In this document: piece after piece, positions 1 to 9,500 of the stretch
How positions within the stretch are numbered: the stretch's first letter is position 1
Layout of the letters: every line of letters starts with the position of its first letter
DNA from: Paramacrobiotus richtersi
Lineage: Eukaryota; Tardigrada; Eutardigrada; Parachela; Macrobiotidae
Direction: 5' to 3'
NCBI GenBank assembly: GCA_034698045.1
Contig: JAQGAU010000540.1
Span: 1 to 26,494, forward strand
Length of the DNA stretch: 26,494 nucleotides
Made by a program: the position numbers and the translations under genes
The notes under the pieces: model-generated
What the model was told of the DNA's origin: nothing
Databases searched by the model: none
What the model saw: the letters and a program-made list of their open reading frames with translations, nothing else

Positions 1-1045
1 CAGCTTAGCCATACCAGCAACTATACTGGTCGCTGCAGTCGCGCTTATATAATGGAGTCGCGGTCGTTGCGGCAGTTACCAACTTGGCCAGACGAGGAAC
101 TGTGCTGGTCGCTGCAGTCGCGCTTATACAATGGAGTCGCAGTCGTTGCGGCAGTTTCCAGCTTGGCCAGACCAGCAACTGTACTGGTCGCAGCAGACGC
201 GCTTCTATAATGGAGTCGCGGTCGTTGCGGCAGTTTCCAGCTTGGCTAGACCAGCAACTGTGCTGGTCGCTTCAGTCGCGCTTATATAATGGAGTTGCGG
301 TCATTGCGGAAGTTACCAACTTGGCCAGACCAGCAACTGTGCTGGTCGCTTCAGTCGCGCTTATATAATGGAGTCGCGGTCGTTGCGGCAGTTTCCAGCT
401 TAGCCATACCAGCAACTATACTGGTCGCTGCAGTCGCGCTTATATAATGGAGTCGCGGTCGTTGCGGCAGTTTCCAGCTTGGACATACCAGCAACTATAC
501 CGGTCGCTGCAGTCGCGCTTATACAATGGAGTCGCGGTCGTTGCGGCAGTTTCCAGTTTGGCAAGACCAGCAGCTATACTGGTCGCTGCGGTCGCGCATA
601 TATAATGGAGTCGCGGTCGCAGCGGCCGTTTCCAGCTTGGCCATACCAGCAGCTACACTGGTCGCTGCAGTCGCGCTTATATAATGGAGTTGCGGTCGTT
701 GCGGCAGTTTCCAGCTTGGCCATACCAGCAACTATGCGGGTCGCTGCAGTCGCGCTTATATAATGGAGTCGCGGTCGCTGCGGCAGTTTCCAGCTTGGCC
801 ATACCAGCAACTATACTGGTCGCTGCAGTCGCGCTTATATAATGGAGTCGCTGTCGTTGCGGCAGTTTCCAGCTTGGCCAGACCAGCAACTATGCTGGTC
901 GGGGCGGTCGCGCTTATACAGTGGAGTCGCGGTCGTTGCGGCTTGGCGAGGCCAGCAATTACACTGGTCGCGGAAGTTGCGCCTAATAAAGCTGGATGCG
1001 ATGGCTGTTCCCAGTTTTATGCGACGAACTATGCTGGTCGCGGCG
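1..1045. repeat. 79-bp tandem satellite array
   Basis: About 13 monomers of 79 bp run in register from the left edge. The equivalent AGCTTGGCCA-like start recurs at 2, 81, 160, 239, 318, 397, 476, 555, 634, 713, 792 and 871. One shortened unit (about 70 bp) follows, then degenerate copies fade out by about 1045. Each monomer has a CTGCAG or CTTCAG core, a GCGCTTATATAATGG segment and a GTCGTTGCGGCAGTTTCC segment. Two sequence classes are visible: one with ACCAGCAACTATACTGGT (units at 2, 397-476 and 634-792) and one with GACCAGCAACTGTGCTGGTC (around 81-318). The second class forms an 8-bp-arm hairpin with a 4-nt loop. The array continues beyond the window. Open frames inside it on both strands come from the repeat and are not genes. 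Confidence 0.97.
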
Positions 1046-2530
1046 CGAAACCCTGGTACGCGACGGGACAGTGACACTGTCGTCAGACCTTGGTACAGAT
1101 TGAGCCACTTCTGAAGTTAGCCTCGGGATCGAGGGGTTGTTCCCATGGTGCATGGTTTACCCATGGTTCCAGTAATAAAGGATTCCGCCCAAAATCTCAC
1201 CTTGAGTGCTTTAGAAAACGTAATTATAATACACTTTAGCACACCCAGATACATAGCACTACCCAAATTCAAGGTCGCTAGCTAGATCACATCTGAATTA
1301 ACCAGGATTGTGTCGTCCCAGATTGATGCTATCCTTTGGCATGTATTCGGCCGAAAGCGATCACCAAACTCTACAGGGTTGCTTCACCGCATCACCGCAT
1401 CACAGGTCCTGAAGCGAGTAAGTTTTGTTTATGCAGTTCCAGCATCAAGCGCCGCTAGATACTTGGGCCGGCGCACAACAAGCCATTCGTATTAGGCAAA
1501 AGACCAGTAGAGGTCAGTATCACCAAGTAAACATGGGTAAACAATGTATGATACCTGAACAAAACGTCCTCTTTTTGTTACAGTCGTGCTGTTTTTCGGT
1601 CACACGGCGTTCTTTCGTGAATTTCTGGTAACTTGTGAAGACGATCCAAGAAACCGAGTCCACTTGACATGGAACTCGTCGACCCATTTTTACTGATTTT
1701 TTTACTGATCATGAAGATGACGAACGGATCGAGAATATGTACGTGCTATGACTCATGCCTCTAGAGTCTGATTCGTCGCAGCCGTAAACCTTCCAGTCGT
1801 TGGGTTTGAATATTATAACTGTTTTCAAAGCAGGCATACATCACTGTCGAGCCAATGCACAACATACAGATACAGTACGGATTACCGGACAGGCGGTACC
1901 ACGACAGTAACGACCAGGTAACATACAATGATGCTTATCGTGACCAGACCTTTAAATGCGACTACAGTGGTCATTTCAAAAGTGGGTTCACAAATCACAA
2001 TCTAACCCGCGAGCTATTAAAAGTTACGTATTTACTTGACGTAGCCGATTAGTTTGCTGGGGCTAGTCAGGCCGAGCAGACGTCACAGGCGGAATAACTG
2101 AACTGATTAAACGAGTAATCCTTTATACCGAAGATGATTAATTTAACATGATAGAACAAGGGAAAATTTGACACTCACAGATCGTTTTTCAAGCTTTCCA
2201 GTCCGTAATCATCGTGCATCCACGCACGATACATCGAGATTCCTTCTCATGCTTAACTCGGACCGGAGTCCGTCAGCAGAGCACAAAGGGATTACAATTT
2301 CACGTATTCGCTTGCCGATCAGGTGCATTAACTAATGCCGAAGATTTAACAAACATCCTCTTCTGATAAATCTGGGCAGCAGTGGTGTTCCGTAACGGAA
2401 CTTCCGTTGTTTGCCGGATGCAGTAACAGACTTCACCGATAGATGCATTTTCGATTGACGCTGTTATTTTTATTGATGTTCAAGCTTTGTCCCAGTTGTC
2501 AATGTCTTGCTAAGGCGCAGTTTAGACTTT
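1046..2530. other. Intergenic region, no supported gene
   Basis: Ordinary mixed-composition sequence follows the satellite. I see a short direct repeat of a CATCACCG unit near 1388-1405 and several open frames of 60-70 codons without recognisable domains or convincing splice sites. If the chemoreceptor relic at 2533 once had a first exon, it should lie here, but I could not recognise it. Confidence 0.5.
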
Positions 2531-2532
2531 AG

Positions 2533-2850
2533 ACGAAGGCTATTGCATGGGGCTATGTTTCAGAATACCAGAGATTCGCTGGAGGTGTTGGATTATGAAG
2601 GTGAGTTGACCAGAAGTCGACCACAGCGAACAAGTTTGCTAGCGTTGTGCAAACTCGATAGAAACAAAGTCTTGCCCAAGGTACGTACAAGCACAATAAC
2701 AACGCACTCGCCCATTGGCGATACGGGGCTGCCCGGTGGTTATGCTTACTGACAACGGCCGCGTATCAAAAAAAGCGTGTATGACCTAATATTGTTAGCC
2801 TAATTGCTCAGAATTACTCTCCGCATCTGTGATATGGCAGCGCGAAACCC
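2533..2850 (+). pseudogene. Relic of gustatory-receptor-like exons (third copy)
   Basis: Directly after a TTTAG acceptor, the segment 2533-2680 matches the second coding exon of the two chemoreceptors at 19-25 kb. It shares the ACGAAGGC start, the peptide core AMFQNTRDSLEVL (compare AAVFENIKDALEVL) and the 3' end ATAGAAACAAAGTCTTGCCCAAG followed by GTACGTAC. A second match, at about 2809-2850, follows CAG with AATTACTCTCCGCATCT and GGCAGCGCGA, like the third receptor exon. The intervening intron is about 128 bp. The copy lies on the plus strand, opposite to the other two. Extra bases near 2545-2550 shift the frame inside the first exon, and I found neither the large first exon nor the terminal exon. 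I therefore call it a degenerate fragment. Confidence 0.65.
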
Positions 2851-2988
2851 GCTTAAAGAATTATCTTCGAAACAGAATGGGTGAAGACTGGTTAGCTCGT
2901 TTACAGCTGATGCATATGGTCAATTTCGACATCACCGTCTGCGGCCCCGCCAATAATGTCCTTTTGGTCTCAGTAATGTCCCGCCCCG

Positions 2989-3009
2989 ATTGTGGACCAG
3001 GTCCACAAT
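2989..3009. repeat. Perfect palindrome with 10-bp arms
   Basis: The arms ATTGTGGACC and GGTCCACAAT flank a single A. The palindrome sits in a stretch (2950-3040) where an AATAATGT or AGTAATGT motif recurs four times, near 2952, 2971, 3006 and 3029. No coding context is recognised, and it could be the tip of a small inverted-repeat element. Confidence 0.75.
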
Positions 3010-3585
3010 AATGTCTTTTGGCATTTGGCAATAATGTTATGCGGACAACAATGCTGTTTTTTTTGATAAATATTTCTGTGCCTGACTGACTTTGACTTGC
3101 GTTATAAATTACCTGACTCTGTATATATATATTACAGGGTCCCCCCGAAACCACGGTGTTTGCATTGTGCCAACCGCTTCGAAGACAGCGACACGAGATT
3201 TAGAACTGACAAATTTTTCGAATTTTTTGAGCACTATACTTTCATGTTGAAGTGATTTATCCAAATAATTCTGATCCGAACGAGTTCGGATAGCCTAGGG
3301 TTGGCTTGGGATAAAATCCCACAGATGGAAAAGTTCTAAAGTCGCCAGTGCTACCGCCCGTGTTAGCTAGGCAGTTCTTAGTCGACAGTCAATGACAGAT
3401 GACAAGTGGTGTAAGAACATTGCAATGATTGCATGTTGTATTGTTGTATACTGTATAAATCAACACAGGAACGTGTACTGCGAAATCAGAGCTGATTGCA
3501 ATTTTGCCTGAAATCCTGTGAAAGGTGGACATATCTTCAACAGTAATTATCCAGTCTAGACTACAAAAATACTTTGATACAGACA
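3010..3585. other. Region upstream of the Ig-domain gene
   Basis: No gene is supported here. A short (TA)n tract lies at about 3121-3132. The stretch should contain the promoter and 5' UTR of the plus-strand model starting at 3586, but I can point to no convincing core promoter motif. Confidence 0.35.
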
Positions 3586-6500
3586 ATGTCAACAGTGGCA
3601 GTAAACAGTGTAACGGGGCTGTTACTGGTGTACGCGCTGCACTGCGGACTATGTGTTGATATCATGGATCTCCTTACGCACGAAAAGGTCCCCTGTATCC
3701 TCGGAGAAGACGTCGAAGGCGTCAAGGAGCTAGCATGCATCGCAGGGCACATTTCGCAAGGTATGAAAGCGATTGACTGTTATTATTTTTGATGTCTTTC
3801 TGCTCCCGCCAAGGCCAAAGTCGTTTTCATAATCAAAACATTACCAGTTTGAGCACTGTGCCAACCCGCGCTAACTGGAATAAGTTTTTCATCTGAGCTG
3901 ATCTTTTCCTTGTGTGCGCTGCGGCGCTGCCTGAAGTTCGTGGATAAACAAACCGCCAAATCAAAACATTCAGCTTGAAGTTTTGTCTGTATTCCGTGAC
4001 GACGAATCCACACAGGAGTCAAATCTGTTCGGATTGCGAAGAAAAATGACGTTCTGCGCTGCTGTGAAACTGCTGGAACGGAGTCGTTTTGAAAAGATCG
4101 AAATTTATATTGACAGTAACAATAGACCAGCAGAAAGTCTTCGGAACCTCATTTCATTGGGGGAGGCACTTCAGAGAGCAGAGACCCCTTTCAGACTGAA
4201 ACTGCGAAAGATATTGATTTGTCTCACGTGAAGTTTGCTTCACACGAAACAGCAGATTTCCTGAAACCTGTACGTCTGCTTCGCACTTCAGCAGCGACAT
4301 CAGACAAAATTAAAAACAAGCTAAATCAGGTCATAAATAGATTTAAACAGAGCAGTATGACGCCAGTATCCCGTTTCATTTTTAACACGGTCCTTCTGAA
4401 TTAGGTTTCAGAATTAAAGTGCGATGCATAAAGCTGTCATCTCGATATACGCTGGCTGCAATTCTAGCCTTCTTGACAGACCAGGCTTGCAGTTTAAGCA
4501 GGATCTGCGCATCGAATTACTCACGGGGAATAAAGCGAATAATAGGTTATGGTATGGAGATTGCAAAACGTTTTGCTCCGTTGCAGAATATTTTTTGTTC
4601 AAGGCGGTATAAACTACAACGCAAATGTGCCTCCTCTGGCTTAATTATCTCCTGCATTACATGGAACATGATTGGCACAGAATTAGTAATAATATTTATT
4701 AATAATAATTTATCTGTAATAATCCGAAAACTGAATCTGTTTTCACATTAGTAAGAAAGGTGAACCTGAAACTCAAAATCTCACATAAAAGTGCAACGAC
4801 AGACACAACTTCGGTAAACCCGAAGCAAGCCTAGGCGGAGGATGTAGGTAAGGATAACTAAAGTTAAAAAAGCCAAAGATAGCCGTAAAACTGAAGACAA
4901 GAATCAGTAGGGTCTGACCAAAAGCTATGCATGATCATGATGGCACGATTCAAAGCCAAATGTCAGAACGAAACCGTAAGTGACAGTTTATGTTTCGCGG
5001 ACAATGTTCTGTCTGCGCATTCTAAATCGATAAAACAGCCTTTCGGCATTTTTGCGAAATATTCTAATGAATTTTAAATTTTTGAACTTCATCCTTAAAC
5101 TCTGAAAGTGGTGCTGAGATGGTTTCGGTTCATGATCGTCCTCGTGTATATCTGCATGTTCCGCGCAAGTTTCAAAAGAAAGAGAGAAAACCCCGGTCGA
5201 CGTTTGCTACATCGGACTCAGTTCAAAACGTCACTGTTGGTAATCGGTTTGCGTTACGAGTTTTCTACGTATTGTTTAACCAACGCCCGGATGCTGCGCG
5301 CCCAATTCGTGTTCGTGTATATTGGTTCGTTGAGCTGACATCACGCTGAGAACAACTGAGGTCAATTTGGGCGCGTTTAACTCAAGCGATTCCATAGTTA
5401 ATACCTGACATTTCGGCGGACTTCCTGGAACTGACTACGGTGACAGACTACCGCGTTTCAGCAGCTACCTTTATGTTCCAGGCTACATCTACCGTATTTT
5501 AAAAATACAACGCTTCGTGCCTGAAAGTTTTTTGAGTTCCAACAAAACACTGCATACCTTCACCTCGCATTGTACCTGATTAAAGGGTCGCTTTTATTAA
5601 AAATTTGCTTATATTTTCGTTCACTTGAAAGCTTTCAGAAACATTATCCTAAATGTTTTTGGCCTCGGTGACACATTTCGCCTCGAATGTTGGTTGATAT
5701 GGCCTGGGACGAAGCTTTAAACTTTACTATGCAAGCATATTGTTTCTTTTTGTACTGGTTACATTATTGCTTTCCAGAATACTGTAGTGAGCTAGTATTT
5801 TCCATAAAACGTATTCAACACTTGCGGCCGCCGCCTCAAAGTTTCATGAGATCTTGATAAAAACAAATTATTTTACATTTTTTTGCTTATCCTGTTCAGG
5901 ATCACGGTGTTTTAAACAGGTTGGCGGTTTAACTAGTGCACGTTGTTGTTTAATTTTGGACAAGTCTTGTTGTGATTAAATTTCTAGTTTCATTTGAGCA
6001 GCCGACACTGCTTTTCGCAATAGATATGCATACGTTTCTTCTCTTTCGAACGCACAGAAACTGCGGATTATTTTCCGGCGTAAACTCTGCCCACTGAAAA
6101 CTTGTTTCACCCGAGAATCATCTAGCGACAGTTATCTAAAGGTCACCTGGCCGCTTTTGTCGGAACTCAGCAGTCTTGGACAGCGGGTAATCGGTTTCAT
6201 CAAAAAATTACTGCCGAAGCCATTAAATGATCAGTTTTATCCAGAGACCTTTGCCGGATCCAATTTGATAACCGGTTTTCATCCGGACGCTTGTACCCGA
6301 GAGCCATACAGTTCTTGATCATCTGGGAAGACTCGTTCTGTTTGACCTCTTCAGACACGAAACTGTTTGGATAATTGGAATCACTCTGCAAAGTTTGACT
6401 CGTACTGACGAAAATGGCAGTCTTTTGGGCTCGGTAAAAATGCAGGGATGAAGACGTTAGACGATCATGCTCTGGGCTGAGTTTCTTTTAAAATTTTAAA

Positions 6501-9500
6501 AGAAACTCAGGTACAACCATTTTGCCCCTTGTTCTATCTGATTCAGTTATTTGTTCGAGCGGAGATTGTTAGGTTTGGGTGATATCGTGGTCACGGAACG
6601 GAATTCCGTAACAGGAACCCTCTTATTCCACTATACTTGAAAAGGCAATAGTGAAATCAAACAATTAAGCGCTGGTAATATCATCATTCGGTCGTGTGGT
6701 TAACTAAAGAATCTTGTTCGTTTTTTCAGCTGCTCTAACAGCGGGAGTGATGTGGACCAACCTTACGATCAAGGCTAATCGTACACTCAACCTACCGTGC
6801 AGTCCACGGAACACATCTATTGAGTACTGGTCAGAGCATGGCCTAGTGTATGGTCAGTTCTCCCCGGGAGAGCACGAAGAAGATCATCAGTTCATAAATG
6901 GGACACTTCATTTCGAAAATATGATTTTATGGACTAAGAATGGCATAGCTCTTGACTTCAACGGCAGTCCTGGAGCATGTTTGGCTGGAAATGACAGCGC
7001 AGCGTGCCAGATATCTCCTAATGCCGAAGGTCATATCGTTTTCAACCGTGCGCATTCAAGTTCTGCTGGAAATTATGTATGCGTCGTGATTGACGAATGT
7101 CGTTTTCTTTCGGGCTCCGGAAAATGCCGCAGTAGACCAGGCGAGGTTTTCCGGGTAGCGGTCGAGCAAGCTAGCAGGTAATCATTCTAGGATTTAACTT
7201 TACTGAAATTTCACTCACAAAGCCACTACTTTTACCTGGAGTGTAATAAAATAATTACGTTAACAGAAACAACTCTCCCGACTGGTCATCCATGGCCGCG
7301 ACTGGCTCCAGACCCGGACGGAACGCTACAGTTTCGGATAACAACTCCGACTTGATTGATCCCGCAACAGATATCCCAGATCCAGGTATAAGTTTTGAGA
7401 GTCTCGCTTGTATTCTACAGAATTTCATATTTTCTCGCAATGGCGCGCTGCGCACGTAATCGGCAAAGCTACCACCGGTAGGTGCTTCCAGAATGCTTGG
7501 TTTGGCAGGCACACCTGTAGCGCTTTATGGCGGCTCTCGGATCGCTACGGCTATCAGGTTACATTCTTGGTGTGTGTGCGCAACGGTTGCACGTTTAGAA
7601 CAGTTGCAAGGTGGACGCGGCAGCAAAGTCGTGTAACAAGCGGGAGGTCACGACCGGTAAAATGCGCTGTCGGGAGTATCTGTAACGTGGCGACCACGGA
7701 CGTGGTCGTGGTCAGCAGTGGTTGTGGTTTCTCGTGACCATTGTGGTTGCCTGTGGTTGTTTGTGGTCAACAATGACCTAATAATCGTAGAGTGAAGGAA
7801 GGAAATTTGACAGTTAGCCGAAACAGTTAATCATGTTTCGGCAGTTTAAGCCACGAAGATTATTAAAATACTGCTTTCCCTCTGCCGTTGTGTTAACAAT
7901 GCTGAATCCGATACTTAAGAGATCATGAAATGCTCAGTGGAAGCATCCCTTGTAAGAAAGATACGCAGAGCTGAGCAGAAACAAGCATCTTAAAGTACCA
8001 ATACATAACAACGAAAAAAATAACAACAGGAACGCCTTTCCTGCAGAGGCTGCAACGTTCACGCTTGAAATCAAATTTGATTTTAGGCAGTTTGATTTGA
8101 TTTCAATCCTGCCTGGTTTAACGCTTGAGTGCTTGCTTTGAAATAACGTCACCCATAGACAATTTATTACGTTACCGCCGTTTGATGCGAGTTGAAACTG
8201 ATCTGACGCTTGAAATTTGAAATGTTTGAAATCTTGGTTTTAACCCTAGACTGCCACTGTTGACCTCCGTCTCGTTATTCTCTGGTGAATCGAAGCGCAG
8301 CATGTCCTGCCTATACAGTAGTACATACCTAAGTGAACACAACTTTATTTACGGAAAACAAATGCTGCATGTATATTTCATTCTTTGTGAATGATGTATT
8401 GCAGAAGGAACAGTTTTAAACTAGATATCAATCACCTTTCATGCAACACATTGATATGACTGCACGCAAGTTTAGCATAATTTTTATGATCTCTTTTGTT
8501 TCGGTTTTAGGATTTTTAACACAACGGCAGAATGCAAACAGTATCATAGCAATCTTTGTGAATTAGGTGACGAGAGTGGATCAACTATTTCGGCTAACTA
8601 CCAAATTACCTTCCCACAGTGGCTACCACTCTACAGTTTTTAGGTCGCTGTTGACCCCAACCACTTGCGACCACATGGGTCACGCGAAATCACAACTACC
8701 ATCGAGCACGTCCGTGATCGCCACGTTTTAGATACACCCTGCCCCATCACATTCGCTACTGGTGCGAAATGTTGTTATGGGGTCATTTAGATCACTGTAT
8801 ATTGGCTGGAAATCAAGGAACTGATGCATTTCAAATGTTGAGCAGAAGCAGATATGTTGCGGAAGCTTTTTTGAATGTACACAAATTAGTAAGCACTGTC
8901 GACGTCGGTGAAATTCCGACATCCAGAAACCATAAATTCCGGCGTACGTGGTGTAAACTGCGAAAGCGTCATATACTGCCGGTTTAATCAGCTGGTAGAT
9001 CACTTGCTGTACGGAGGCTCCGGAGATCGGCGCAGACGGAAACTGCGAAATTTCAAACATTAAAAAAACAACCACAACCGTTATTCAAACCATTTAATTA
9101 AACTGTGCAGGGAGAGGCGCCAAAACTGCTGCCGCATTCCCCTTTACTACTGATAAACTACTACGCTGGTTAAGACAAGCGGTGGATCTCGTTTCCCCGA
9201 GCATTGATTGGTATCAGCAGATGTACTCTCTCAGAGAGTACATGGGTGTCGGTGTCCCAATAACGACAATTCGCTGCACCCAGTCACAAAAATTAATGAT
9301 GTTAATGTGGTGCACGTGTACTTATTGTTGGTGCCTACGAAACCGAAACCGTGTGTACCTGACCTGTGAGCCATTTTACGAGAACGTTAAACGCGTTGTG
9401 TACCATGTACCAGTACCATAGTGGCACTGAAGGGATTTTAAAGAGATGCCCTATCTCTTGATTCAGTCGTACTATGCCAGTACCTAGGTTGTCGATGTGC

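Noticed and set aside
1-1045. CRISPR-like or protein-coding repeat array
   Set aside because: Monomers are contiguous with no unique spacers, and 79 bp does not keep a reading frame.
84-1114. Many overlapping open frames of 70-103 codons on both strands
   Set aside because: All lie in the 79-bp satellite and consist of translated monomers, so they are a repeat artefact.
7386-7420. 35-bp intron leading to an extra Ig-gene exon at 7421-7620
   Set aside because: The phase fits, but the resulting peptide has no domain or membrane segment and its frame runs into the transposon arm. The intron would also be extremely short.
7255-7512. Minus-strand frame with GVPAKPSILEAPTGGSF
   Set aside because: It looks coding-like at 7430-7512, but it runs antisense through exon 3 of the Ig model, whose splice sites and phases fit better. 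No donor fits it.
7671-8741. Assignment of the inverted-repeat element to hAT (CAGGG-like right end)
   Set aside because: The left end does not start CAG and no 8-bp target duplication is visible.
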